The notes under the pieces: model-generated | Told to the model about the DNA's origin: nothing | Databases searched by the model: none | Seen by the model: only the letters and a program-made list of their open reading frames with translations | Assembly (NCBI GenBank): GCA_934644775.1 | Contig: CAKUDB010000001.1 | Coordinates: 124,001-188,000 of the forward strand | Length of the DNA: 64,000 nt | Source of the DNA: an uncultured bacterium | Lineage (GTDB): Bacteria > Vulcanimicrobiota > Xenobia > Xenobiales > Xenobiaceae | Reading direction: 5' to 3' | In this document: in pieces, positions 1 to 8,636 of the stretch | Layout: each line of letters starts with the position of its first letter | How positions within the stretch are numbered: the stretch's first letter is position 1 | Position numbers and translations under genes: made by a program

Positions 1-507
1 CTCGGAACTGACGCCGCGCAGTATATCTTCAAGGTTAACCTCTTTTTCCAGCAGCTCGGCTCCGCTGGGCAGCTCTGCTTCTAGATCGGGTTGGACATAT
101 CCGGCCGAAATTAGGGCCGTTTTTAAGCTGTCGGGCTTTGGAGTTTGGACAGAAGGGGATGATACTACTGGAATGGTACTTTTGGAGGCGCTAAGATCGC
201 GCAGCTTTTTTAAGGTTTCCGAGCTAAAAGAGTCGTCGGGAACTTGGGCCTCTTCCTCAGTACCATCGGAGCCTAAAGGAGTATTTTTGGCATAGGCTCT
301 AAACATTTTGTAGCGCTCGTCATAGAGCGCCAAAAGCTCTTTAGGGGTAGGCGGAGCCGCTTTCTTCTTTTTTGACTGTTGGCCGCCGCTAGGAACGTTG
401 CCTATAGCCAGTCCGCTGTTCATAATAGGCGCAGCCGACTGCTGGTGGAGGGGCGCGGCGCTGCCCTTTCCAGAAGATGATTGATTATTTCGGTTGCTTA
501 AGGTCAT
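1..507 (-). CDS. Partial hypothetical protein, disordered N-terminus
   Basis: An open frame runs from an ATG at 507 to the left edge with no stop, so only the first 169 residues are visible and the C-terminus is missing. A Shine-Dalgarno-like AGGTGA lies about 9 bases before the ATG. The visible protein is rich in Ser, Pro, Ala, Gln and Lys (an SSSGKGSAAP stretch, a KKKK patch near residue 50) and looks mostly disordered; a short acidic and leucine-rich part begins near residue 135. No family is recognised. It lies 86 bases downstream of the DUF151 gene on the same strand and may be co-transcribed with it. Confidence 0.6.
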   Translation of the reverse strand, partial: MTLSNRNNQSSSGKGSAAPLHQQSAAPIMNSGLAIGNVPSGGQQSKKKKAAPPTPKELLALYDERYKMFRAYAKNTPLGSDGTEEEAQVPDDSFSSETLKKLRDLSASKSTIPVVSSPSVQTPKPDSLKTALISAGYVQPDLEAELPSGAELLEKEVNLEDILRGVSSE

Positions 508-593
508 ACTGCTGGCTCACCTAATTAAGGAATGGGCGGCCAAGAATTTTTTCTATCTTCCTTGTTCCGCTCCGGCAAAAGATCTTTTTTCAG

Positions 594-1205
594 CTAAGGT
601 TGCTCGTCACCGTCGAAATCGTCGGGATCTAAATTGTCGATAAATTGAGATAAAGTGTCTTCTTCGGCAGTTAAATCTTGGACAGCGTTGGAATTGGCCG
701 TGGCCCCTCCTTCGCGCCTCTCCTCTTCGTCCTCATTCGGCTCAGATTCTTCTTCGCCTATATAAAAGACGTCTTCTTCGGCTTTGGGGACGTCGAAACT
801 TATACCTCTAACCCCTTCAGAGCGCAATACTTCCTCTTCGGCGTAAATAGGAGCATTAGCTCGAAGAGCGATAGCTATACTGTCTGAGGGACGGGCGTCG
901 ATAATAATCTCTTCATCATTTTTTAATAGCACCAATTTGGCGTAAAAAGTGCTGCGTATGACTTTGGTAATAATAACTTCTTTAATGGAAGCTCCAAGCT
1001 CGTTAATGATGGTTTTTATAAGGTCGTGGGAAGTAGGACGGGGAACCTCTGTTCCTTCCATGGCTAAAGCAATAGCGGTTGCTTCGAATACGCCTATGGT
1101 AATAGGAAGACTGTGCTTTTGATTTTCGTCAGTCAGAATTACGACTGGGTCGTGGGCAATAATATCGATACCTAACTTATAGACTTGCATTTTGCAAAGA
1201 GCCAT
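594..1205 (-). CDS. Bifunctional nuclease (DUF151/BFN) family protein
   Basis: The 203-residue protein has a complete BFN (DUF151) domain at about residues 5-130: an N-terminal KLGIDIIAHDPVVIL strand, the LPITIGVFEATAIALAMEG segment, and the DARPSDSIAIALRANAPIY motif typical of the family. Members studied in plants and a few bacteria have nuclease activity, but the bacterial role is poorly defined. The last 70 residues are very acidic (Glu/Asp-rich) and probably disordered; this tail is not part of the usual domain. The ATG at 1205 has an AAAGG about 12 bases upstream; an internal Met at residue 6 is another possible start. The product is cytoplasmic, with no signal peptide. Confidence 0.85.
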   Translation of the reverse strand: MALCKMQVYKLGIDIIAHDPVVILTDENQKHSLPITIGVFEATAIALAMEGTEVPRPTSHDLIKTIINELGASIKEVIITKVIRSTFYAKLVLLKNDEEIIIDARPSDSIAIALRANAPIYAEEEVLRSEGVRGISFDVPKAEEDVFYIGEEESEPNEDEEERREGGATANSNAVQDLTAEEDTLSQFIDNLDPDDFDGDEQP

Positions 1206-1396
1206 AGACGAAGGAACCTTTCATTGCGGGAATATTACGCCTGTATCCCGTCTCTGTATTGATCTACTAATTTCGACTACAACTGTCCAGATCCTAGCTT
1301 GCCCTGTGGCGATAATCTAAAATCACCCTTATAAGAGGCGGAGATCTCCTTTGGCAGTAGAAAAGCTCAAGCTTGATTAGGAGCTTGGGGATAACT

Positions 1397-2023
1397 ATGG
1401 ATAATAATAACGATTGTCAGTTAAATATAGCCCTTATGGGTAAAAGTGAAAATTTAATTACTTGGGGAACTATTTTGTCTAGAAAGGGGCTAACCTTAAG
1501 CGGTATCTATATGCCTAACCACGAGGCGGCTCTGGCTAGTGTTTTACTATTGGGTTGTCCTGCCTACACTACCAGTTTAGAGACTGCCCAAGCGGCGGAG
1601 CTTCTCTTTATCGAAGCTGATTTCTTCCAAGCTGAGGAAGAAAGCCAAAGAGAGCAGATATGGCAAGCTAAAAGGGATGGAGCTATCGTGTTTATCCATT
1701 TTAATAGCTCTACTCAGATGGAAAAATTTGGTGAAGAGATTCCCGATTCAATAGGCAAACTCTCACTTAGTCAGGAGGAGAGCGATTCTAATTCTGGCAA
1801 GAAATGCGAAGTTTATGATTTGCAACTTTGTAGCCCTTTGCCTTCAATCGGTAAATATATACTGCGTGTAGATGAAGTTTGCGCTGGCCGTCCTCACGAG
1901 CCGAATCCTAGCGAAGACTATTCTTTAAGTTGCTCGGGGATGACTTGGGCATTGCGCCCTAGGCAAAATAGAAAAGCTCAAGAAGCTAATATCGAGCGCA
2001 TAATAGAAACGGCGCTCAGTTAA
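1397..2023 (+). CDS. Rossmann-like (DUF2520-type) protein, degenerate
   Basis: This is a 208-residue cytoplasmic protein. The N-terminal 90 residues read like the NAD(P)-binding half of DUF2520/pyrroline-carboxylate-reductase-like proteins: a hydrophobic strand (NIALMGKSE), a helix, then G-[IV]-Y and a second strand ending LLFIEADFF. The usual GxGxxG is absent, so cofactor binding is doubtful. The C-terminal half is not recognised. I chose the ATG at 1397 because GGGG lies 6 bases before it; a TTG at 1373 in the same frame would add 8 residues. A short-chain dehydrogenase-like gene follows 16 bases downstream. The family call is tentative. Confidence 0.6.
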   Translation: MDNNNDCQLNIALMGKSENLITWGTILSRKGLTLSGIYMPNHEAALASVLLLGCPAYTTSLETAQAAELLFIEADFFQAEEESQREQIWQAKRDGAIVFIHFNSSTQMEKFGEEIPDSIGKLSLSQEESDSNSGKKCEVYDLQLCSPLPSIGKYILRVDEVCAGRPHEPNPSEDYSLSCSGMTWALRPRQNRKAQEANIERIIETALS

Positions 2024-2039
2024 GGGAGGTTATATTTAA

Positions 2040-2762
2040 GTGGGTGAACGCTTTTCTGTAGCAGTAGTAACCGATTGGCAAGGAACGGCCGGCCCGGCTA
2101 TTTGTAATGCTCTGATCCAAGCTGGTTTTAGCGTCTTGATTAACGGCCCACAAGAGGTGCTTTTCAATATCCCTCCTTCCGACGCTATGGGCAAAGTTTT
2201 AGCTCAGCCTTTCGATACTACCAATGAGCAAGAAGTACAAGAGACCTTTTTAACTTGTGCCAACCATTTGGGCGGTATCGATGTTTTGATAAATAATAAC
2301 TACTTTTGGAACGACGCGGCTTTAGCTGATATTACGGAAAAAATGTGGGAAGAAGTTATAAATCGCGGCTTAAAGAGCACTTTCTATTGTAGCCGAGCGG
2401 CCAGCCGTTTTATGAAAGCTCAGGGCTATGGCAAAATTATCAATGTGATAAGCTCTTCGGCGTTTAACGGAGTCTATACCCAATTTGCTTCTGTTTGTGC
2501 CGGCATCCATTCTTTAACGAAGTCGTTAGCCAAGGAATTAGCCCCAGAAGTGAGGGTAAATTCGGTTGCTCCCGGCCTTATCGACGAACCTTGGATCGAC
2601 GAAGGAGGCAAAGAACTTAGAGAAATGCTTATTAGAGACGTCTTGCTTAAGCGCTTATGTTCTAATGATGATATTGCCGAAGCTGTCAACTATTTGGCTT
2701 GCGGAGCCGATTTTATGACTGGCCAAATGTTGGTTCTCGATGGCGGAGAATCTTTACATTAA
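2040..2762 (+). CDS. SDR-fold protein lacking catalytic Tyr and Lys
   Basis: The 240-residue protein has the full length and fold pattern of a classical short-chain dehydrogenase/reductase such as FabG. It keeps the NSVAPGLI segment (174-181) and the C-terminal TGQMLVLDGG (227-236). The signature residues are gone. The TGxxxGIG loop reads TDWQGTAG, NNAG reads NNNY (85-88), and the YxxxK pair aligns with Phe149 and Cys153 in FASVCAGI. It is therefore probably a pseudoenzyme or has another role. The GTG start at 2040 follows GGGAGG by about 10 bases. It lies 16 bases after the Rossmann-like gene, so the two are probably co-transcribed. Confidence 0.8.
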   Translation: MGERFSVAVVTDWQGTAGPAICNALIQAGFSVLINGPQEVLFNIPPSDAMGKVLAQPFDTTNEQEVQETFLTCANHLGGIDVLINNNYFWNDAALADITEKMWEEVINRGLKSTFYCSRAASRFMKAQGYGKIINVISSSAFNGVYTQFASVCAGIHSLTKSLAKELAPEVRVNSVAPGLIDEPWIDEGGKELREMLIRDVLLKRLCSNDDIAEAVNYLACGADFMTGQMLVLDGGESLH

Positions 2763-2860
2763 GTTTAGTTCGGCTGCTTTATGGGGCCGTTAGCTTTCTA
2801 ATTAAGGCAAGTTGGCCGACAGCTGCCCTAATTGGCGGCTGTTTTCACTTAATAGAATTT

Positions 2861-5266
2861 ATGAAAAACAAGAATAACCCAATTGTGGCAGTTTTTAGCT
2901 GCCTTATATCAGCTGTGCTAGTTTTAGGCTTAGCTTTATCTGCCGCTGCCGAGCCTTCGCCCCACGTTTACCAAAAGGTGGTAGCTTCGGATCGCTCCTT
3001 AGAGGCTTTACCTAAGCTCAGTTTGGGCTTGCCCTGGGGGCAAGTGCGTCCTGCTTCTAGTGGGGCTACCCTTAGCTTGACAACTAACGAAGGGCTGGCG
3101 CTAGGGCCGGGCACGGGTGAAGATGTGGGGCTCTACTCTACTGCTGGTTCAGTTGGCTCGGTAGGGCGCTTTTGGGTTACTTGGGAAAAAAATTGGCTTA
3201 CCAGCACCGATCTATCTACGGGCCAATTAGTAGCTAAAGTGGGTCTAAAGGGCGAGAAGAAGCCAATTATTACGTTGGGTGACGAGGTCGTTATTCTGCG
3301 CCAGGGCGATCTCCTCTGGGCCTATCGCCAAGATAATTTACAATTGCTCTGGAAACAGGATTTTTCTACTCAGTTAGGCCCACTTTCCGAAAATATGGCC
3401 TGTTGGCCCAACTATCTTTTCCTCGTTGGCCAAGAAAAAGCTGAGTCGCCTACTTTTCGTCTAGCTTTAGTCCAAGTAACTGACGGCCAAATCGTTTGGC
3501 AAAATAGCTTTACGGGCAATTTCCTGGGGCTGGCTGCCGCTGCCGAAAATGTTTATATAGCTGCTAGTGTCGAGAGGGGCGCTAAGGCCAATTATGGGAG
3601 TGGAGCTCAAAATGAGCAAATCTTAGCTTTCAATCTAAAAGAAAGGGAGATTCACTCTCTATCAATTAACAATTGGGTCCGTTTTTATGCTTACGGCAGC
3701 CGTTTGTATATTTTTACGGCTGAGCCTCTAGGCTACGAGCTTAATTATCGCCTCTCTACTTACTCTTCCCAATTGGCTCGGCTCGATAAATCGAATGGGT
3801 TAATCTATAAGTCTTTACCTAAATGGATCGATTTTGACAAAAATAAGGTTCGCATCCTTAGCCAAGGGGGGCAGGGGCTTAATAGTTGGAGTTTTACGAC
3901 AGTTTCTTCTATCGATGGTTCGTTGCTGGGGGCGCTGGCCGATAGTAGAGAGATAGTCCAAGTCGTACCTGATAAAGACGGCCTTTGGCTCTTTTTACGT
4001 GAAGAGGGAAAGGGCTATCCCAATCTATTTCGACTTATTGAAAACTCCTTACTTTCTGTAGCTAAGGGGAGGCTAAATTTAACTGACAGTTCTTACTTGG
4101 GTTGTAGTTGCGCTATTGTAAAAGGTTATTTGTATAGCTGGGGATTTACTGACAACAACCCTAATTGGCAACTTTTTAGTCTAGATTTAACTAATAACTC
4201 TACTAGTTTTTGGACAGTTCCCAATAGCTCGGCGGCTGATTTTGTTATATATGGCTCGGCTTTGGCTTTAGTGGAGAAGAGAAATAATTGGCTTAGTGGT
4301 GAAACTTTTAGCCGCCTTAAAGTTGTCGATCCTAGGCTAGGCGGTTTTAGCTTTACAACTGAAGAATTTAAAGGTGACTTCGCTAGCAGTAGAGTAGGGC
4401 CAGGTAATGGGCCCGGGGTGATTGTCTATCTACTTACTTCTTTAGGAGAATTGGATATTTTAGACGCTAAGGGGCGCTTAAGCGCTCAGCCGCTGGGGAA
4501 GATCTTTTTCGACTGGACTAAGTGGAACAATTTAATTGGAGTTCTCTTCTTAACTGGCTCTATTTTATGGTTTATTTTTCAAGCTAAACGTGGCAAAAAA
4601 TTATTCATTCGCCAGATTGCTGGTTTGAACGCTTTAGACGAAGCTGTCGGTCGAGCTACCGAAATGGGTAAGCCGGTTTTATATATTCCCGGCGTCGGCG
4701 AAATAGACGATACCCAAACGATGGCGGCCCTCTCCGTCTTGGGCCATGTCAGCAGCTGTACTGCTGAATATGATTGTCCTATTATGGTGCCTAATTGTAG
4801 TCCGGTAGTTATGTCTATGGCCCAAGATACGGTCAGCCAAGCCTATCTAAAGGCCGGTCGCCCCGACTCCTACGTAAGCGATTACATATGTTATTTGTCT
4901 GGCGAACAATTTGGCTTTGCGGCTGGGGTTTGTGGCTTAATGGTACGTGAAAAACCGGCGGCGATTCTTTATATGGGCACTTTCTTGGCTGAAGCTCTCA
5001 TGTTGGCCGAGACGGGCAATTCTACTGGGGCTATTCAGATAGCCGGTACAGCCAGCGCTTCGCAATTGCCCTTCTTTGTAGCTGCTTGCGATTATACGCT
5101 TATAGGTGAAGAGCTATACGCCGCTTCAGCCTACTTGTCGGATGATCCTATGCAAATAGGCTCCCTGAAAGGCCAAGATGCGGCCAAAGCTTTAATTATG
5201 GCTTTAATTATCCTGGGAGTTATTAGTTTAAGTTTAGGTTACGACTGGATTAACTATCTATGGTAA
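2861..5266 (+). CDS. Membrane-anchored beta-propeller protein with DUF6754-like domain
   Basis: The protein of about 801 residues begins with a signal peptide or anchor (residues 8-33, ending ALSAAAEP). A PQQ/WD-like beta-propeller region follows (about 40-540), with recurrent blades built on LLWAYRQD, IVWQNSF and similar W-containing strands. A membrane helix comes at about 557-575. A cytoplasmic domain (about 585-775; LNALDEAVGRATEMGKPVLY, IPGVGEIDD) resembles DUF6754 as I recall it, and a last helix is at about 778-798. The ATG at 2861 gives the signal peptide; an upstream in-frame start at 2699 would overlap the SDR gene. No clear Shine-Dalgarno is seen. It heads a block of four membrane genes and its function is unknown. 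Confidence 0.75.
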   Translation: MKNKNNPIVAVFSCLISAVLVLGLALSAAAEPSPHVYQKVVASDRSLEALPKLSLGLPWGQVRPASSGATLSLTTNEGLALGPGTGEDVGLYSTAGSVGSVGRFWVTWEKNWLTSTDLSTGQLVAKVGLKGEKKPIITLGDEVVILRQGDLLWAYRQDNLQLLWKQDFSTQLGPLSENMACWPNYLFLVGQEKAESPTFRLALVQVTDGQIVWQNSFTGNFLGLAAAAENVYIAASVERGAKANYGSGAQNEQILAFNLKEREIHSLSINNWVRFYAYGSRLYIFTAEPLGYELNYRLSTYSSQLARLDKSNGLIYKSLPKWIDFDKNKVRILSQGGQGLNSWSFTTVSSIDGSLLGALADSREIVQVVPDKDGLWLFLREEGKGYPNLFRLIENSLLSVAKGRLNLTDSSYLGCSCAIVKGYLYSWGFTDNNPNWQLFSLDLTNNSTSFWTVPNSSAADFVIYGSALALVEKRNNWLSGETFSRLKVVDPRLGGFSFTTEEFKGDFASSRVGPGNGPGVIVYLLTSLGELDILDAKGRLSAQPLGKIFFDWTKWNNLIGVLFLTGSILWFIFQAKRGKKLFIRQIAGLNALDEAVGRATEMGKPVLYIPGVGEIDDTQTMAALSVLGHVSSCTAEYDCPIMVPNCSPVVMSMAQDTVSQAYLKAGRPDSYVSDYICYLSGEQFGFAAGVCGLMVREKPAAILYMGTFLAEALMLAETGNSTGAIQIAGTASASQLPFFVAACDYTLIGEELYAASAYLSDDPMQIGSLKGQDAAKALIMALIILGVISLSLGYDWINYLW

Positions 5267-5304
5267 TGCTCTTTTTCAAGCTGCTTAAGGGCAGAGGTTA
5301 AAAT

Positions 5305-5967
5305 ATGAAGCGTGAGATTCCTTTGCTGATTACTTCCATAGCCGGTTTGGTTATGATTGTGCAATTCTATACCTATCCACTCAATTGGTTGGGCGATCTA
5401 TTTAATGATTTTTACAATATTATATTGACTTTTGCCTTTGTGCTGGGAGCTCTGAGCCTTTTTGCCGTCAATGGTAAAAAAATACTTAGCCAAACTCCGG
5501 GCTGGGGCTACAACTTAATTTTGTTGGTTTCATTGACAGCAACTTTAATTTGTGGCTTATTTTTAGCTCCTCAAGGTAAGTTACCTACCGACGAAGGGAC
5601 AGCCTTTAGCTGGATCTTTGACAATATCTTTACTCCGTTATCGGCAGCTACTTACAGTTTGTTAGCCTTTTATATCGCTTCGGCTTCTTTTAGGGCTTTT
5701 AGAGCCAGATCTTGGGAAGCTACGTTGCTTTTAGTGACAGCTTTTATAGTTATGCTCTTTAGGGTGCCTTTGGGGGAACATTTATGGCAAGCTTTGCCTA
5801 TTGTTGGACAGTATGATATTGCTCAATTTATTGAAGATTGGTTGATGGGAGCTTTTAATGCGGCCGGCCAAAGGGCTATCCTTTTGGGGGCTTCAGTCGG
5901 CTTGATCTCTGTCTCTTTAAAAATACTCTTGGGTATTGAACGCTCTTATTTGGGAGGCTCTGACTAA
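5305..5967 (+). CDS. Polytopic membrane protein of the DUF6754-like module
   Basis: The 220-residue integral membrane protein has about six hydrophobic helices (roughly residues 6-24, 36-55, 68-88, 112-130, 138-155 and 190-210). No catalytic motif is visible and no family is recognised. AGAGG lies about 9 bases before the ATG. The stop codon overlaps the next start as TAATG, with GGGAGG inside this gene serving the next one, which implies translational coupling. Its position between the propeller protein and the next anchored protein suggests a membrane subunit of one complex; this is inferred from gene order only. Confidence 0.7.
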   Translation: MKREIPLLITSIAGLVMIVQFYTYPLNWLGDLFNDFYNIILTFAFVLGALSLFAVNGKKILSQTPGWGYNLILLVSLTATLICGLFLAPQGKLPTDEGTAFSWIFDNIFTPLSAATYSLLAFYIASASFRAFRARSWEATLLLVTAFIVMLFRVPLGEHLWQALPIVGQYDIAQFIEDWLMGAFNAAGQRAILLGASVGLISVSLKILLGIERSYLGGSD

Positions 5968-6815
5968 TGTTAGCCCAATTGGCCCATTTAGACAGGCGTT
6001 GGATCTTTTTAGTCTTGGCTCTGTCTGTAATTATACCTTTACTTTGGCCGCCCCAACTTCCGGTTGAGCCTAGCCCCTTAAGTACGAAATTTTACCATAC
6101 GGTAGAACAATTACCTAAAGGCTCTTATGTTTGTCTATCGTTTGACTATGGGCCGGGCACTAAAGTGGAATGTCACCCTATGGCTGTAGCTATGTTGCAT
6201 CATCTTTTCCGTCGCCAATGCAAAGTTGTTTGTATAGCCTTATGGCCAGAAGGTAGTCTTTTTGCCCGAGAAGCTTTGCAACAAGTGGCCCCTCAATACC
6301 AGGCCCAAGAGGGCATAGATTATGTAAATTTGGGCTATAAAAACGGCGGCGAGGTTGTACTTAGGGCTATGGGCGAGAGCTTTAGCTCTATGTTCCCGGC
6401 CGATTTAGCCGGTCGACCTACCGACAGCTTACCTATTATGCAAGAGGTTAAAGGCTGGAATAGCTTCGCTCTAGTGTGCGATTGGTCTATGGGAAGGCCA
6501 GGTTTAGCGGAATTTGTGCGAGTAGTCGTGGGCCAATACCATCGCCCTTTACTTTCAGGCACTACTGCCGTCACCACTCCTGAAGCTTATCCCTTCTTAA
6601 ATTCTGGCCAGGTGATCGGCCTTTTGGGCGGTTTGCGCGGGGCTAGCGAATATGAAGTATTGGTAGGCTTAAAAGGGGGGCAGGCCACTAGGGGTATAGA
6701 CGCCCAATCTATAGCCCATTTCTTTGTGGCCTTTTTGATTATTTTGGCCAATGTTATCTATTTTGCTCAGCGTTGGACTGACAAAAACAAGGGCAAAAAA
6801 TTGCAGAGAGGCTGA
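5967..6815 (+). CDS. Bitopic membrane protein with conserved soluble domain
   Basis: The 282-residue protein has an N-terminal helix (about 12-29), a soluble domain (about 40-245) and a C-terminal helix (about 248-267) followed by a Lys-rich end. The soluble part contains SFDYGPGTKVECHPMAVAML and YVNLGYKNGGE. I recall similar motifs in uncharacterised proteins of Planctomycetes and Armatimonadetes, but this needs a search. Its start overlaps the upstream stop (TAATG), and GGGAGG at 5952-5957 provides the ribosome-binding site. The topology suggests a domain on one face of the membrane working with the polytopic neighbours. No enzyme activity can be assigned. Confidence 0.7.
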   Translation: MLAQLAHLDRRWIFLVLALSVIIPLLWPPQLPVEPSPLSTKFYHTVEQLPKGSYVCLSFDYGPGTKVECHPMAVAMLHHLFRRQCKVVCIALWPEGSLFAREALQQVAPQYQAQEGIDYVNLGYKNGGEVVLRAMGESFSSMFPADLAGRPTDSLPIMQEVKGWNSFALVCDWSMGRPGLAEFVRVVVGQYHRPLLSGTTAVTTPEAYPFLNSGQVIGLLGGLRGASEYEVLVGLKGGQATRGIDAQSIAHFFVAFLIILANVIYFAQRWTDKNKGKKLQRG

Positions 6816-6823
6816 AAAAATAG

Positions 6824-7471
6824 ATGGAAGCTCATTCTTTAAGCGACATGGTGGGAATGTGGATAGGCGTTTGCCTAACCATGTTTATTTTTAGCTTTCT
6901 TTATAAAGATAATCCCTTTTACAAGTTGGCCGAGCATATCTTTGTGGGCGTATCGGCCGGCTACTGGATGTGTATAGGTTACTGGCAAGTAATTTATCCC
7001 AACTTGGTTTTGAAATTACAAGCTGGAGATTGGCGTTACCTTATCGCCGCCCTATTAAGTCTCATGCTTTTAGCTCGCCTCCATCCTAAATATGCTTGGT
7101 TAAGTCGCTGGCCTTTGGCTTTTATGGTAGGTATTTTTGCCGGTTACAATATCGTTTATACTATGGAAGCTCAGGTTTTGCGCCAACTGGAAGCTACCAT
7201 TGTCCCCCTTGGGGGCTGTGCCAGTTGGAAAACCTTTTTTATAAATTTGATTATAGTTACTGGCGTTTTGAGCGCCCTAATGTACTTTTATTTCTCCAAA
7301 GAGCATAAAGGGACGCTTTGGGGCAAGATGGCTCAATTTGGTATCGGCGTTTTAATGATTTCCTTCGGAGCCGCTTTCGGATATACTGTAATGGCGAGAA
7401 TTTCTCTACTTATAGGTAGAGTTATGTATGTCCAAGATGTTTGGCAAGCTACAGTGCGTTTCTTTAGTTGA
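6824..7471 (+). CDS. Polytopic membrane protein, last gene of the module
   Basis: The 215-residue integral membrane protein has about six predicted helices (roughly 13-30, 38-58, 66-82, 90-110, 128-148 and 160-185). It starts with ATG 8 bases after the previous stop. Upstream GAGAGG overlaps the end of the preceding gene with suitable spacing. No family motif is recognised. It closes the four-gene membrane block that starts at 2861; a 61-base gap separates it from the paralogous array that follows on the same strand. Confidence 0.7.
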   Translation: MEAHSLSDMVGMWIGVCLTMFIFSFLYKDNPFYKLAEHIFVGVSAGYWMCIGYWQVIYPNLVLKLQAGDWRYLIAALLSLMLLARLHPKYAWLSRWPLAFMVGIFAGYNIVYTMEAQVLRQLEATIVPLGGCASWKTFFINLIIVTGVLSALMYFYFSKEHKGTLWGKMAQFGIGVLMISFGAAFGYTVMARISLLIGRVMYVQDVWQATVRFFS

Positions 7472-7532
7472 GCCTCCTACTAGAGAAGCCCTATAAAAAT
7501 GCACTGATAGTATAAGAGAGGGGTTGTAGATT

Positions 7533-8582
7533 ATGGCTGAAGATACCAGATCCCAAACTTTCGATTCCACAACCGACGGGATAGAAGCTAGCGATCCTCT
7601 TGAAGGACTAAGTGAAGCTGAAAAGCTAAAACGTCTAATAGCGACGGAGCAATGTGTTTTCAGTGATACTTGGCTCTACTGTCTGCGCGGGCTAATCATT
7701 TTATTAGATATTATAGTTATCCCTCGGGCTATTACATTTCTATTGGCTAGTGTTGGTAAAGAGATTGGGGTTATAGGCGGACTCTATTATTTTGCTATTA
7801 TCTTCTGCTGTGTCTTTTCTATAGAAATCTTCGCTTTTGATAATTGTAAACGGCGAGCCGAAAAGGAATTGCAAGCTCAAGTCAATCGCCAAATTGATGA
7901 GCAATTACAATCATGCTTGTCAGAGGCCGATGCTTTAACAATTACAGAGAAGGTAAACTTTAAGTGGGTGGCCATTCGTCTATTGCTTAATGAAGCTGCT
8001 ATTTATATTGTCACCTTTATTTGTTTAAGTGCTGTGGTTATCTTTTGTAGCGGTTTCGACAATCTTATGCGCGATTTGACTACTCCAGCTTGGAGTAACT
8101 TCCTAATCTTTCCCGTATTAGCTTTGACCCTATTACTCTCTTTGGTTCCGATCGTGCTGATTTTATGTTGCTGGAGCGGATCGTCTTTAACTTTTGATAA
8201 AAGGGGAATTAGTGGCGAAGTCTATAATGGCTTTAATGGCTCTCAAAATGTCATTGGCTATTACTCTGACAAGAGAAAAGACGGCACTGTTATTAGTTAT
8301 TATTACGATGTCGATACCAACTCTGAGCCCAATTATATAAAATGGCATAACTTCAAGTGCTTTTCTGTCCATGGCAATTGTCTTGTACTCTGGCAAAAGG
8401 AAGAAATGAGGGCCAATTTCCTTACCAAGCTGTATATTAAGTTAGGCTGGAATGTTTGTCTCAACCAATATCCACTTAGAATTATAGGCACCCCTACTGA
8501 GCTAACTGAGCTTAAGTATATGCTGACAAAACTCATGCCTTGTTGTTATAACCTTTGGCCTGGAGAAAAAGCCGTTCTTTAG
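7533..8582 (+). CDS. Tandem PH-like membrane protein family, member 1
   Basis: This 349-residue member is the longest of five adjacent paralogues. It has two pairs of transmembrane helices (about 47-75/78-101 and 152-175/190-220) separated by a charged coiled segment (102-140), then a cytosolic C-terminal domain (about 222-349). That domain carries the family pattern: LTFDKRGI, YIKWHNFKCFSV, CLVLWQKEE and PLRIIGTPTEL. The W-x-x-[FY] plus LVLW pattern recalls YcxB-like/bacterial PH domains, which is a fold inference. The ATG follows GAGAGGGG by about 9 bases. The function is unknown. Confidence 0.75.
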   Translation: MAEDTRSQTFDSTTDGIEASDPLEGLSEAEKLKRLIATEQCVFSDTWLYCLRGLIILLDIIVIPRAITFLLASVGKEIGVIGGLYYFAIIFCCVFSIEIFAFDNCKRRAEKELQAQVNRQIDEQLQSCLSEADALTITEKVNFKWVAIRLLLNEAAIYIVTFICLSAVVIFCSGFDNLMRDLTTPAWSNFLIFPVLALTLLLSLVPIVLILCCWSGSSLTFDKRGISGEVYNGFNGSQNVIGYYSDKRKDGTVISYYYDVDTNSEPNYIKWHNFKCFSVHGNCLVLWQKEEMRANFLTKLYIKLGWNVCLNQYPLRIIGTPTELTELKYMLTKLMPCCYNLWPGEKAVL

Positions 8583-8636
8583 CCCCAAATAGTAGTGAAT
8601 AGTTAGGACTAGAAAAAATAAATAACGAGGGTAGCT

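Noticed and set aside
2699..2860. Longer N-terminus of the propeller protein
   Set aside because: It would overlap the SDR gene by 64 bases and put a poor leader in front of a good signal peptide at 2861.
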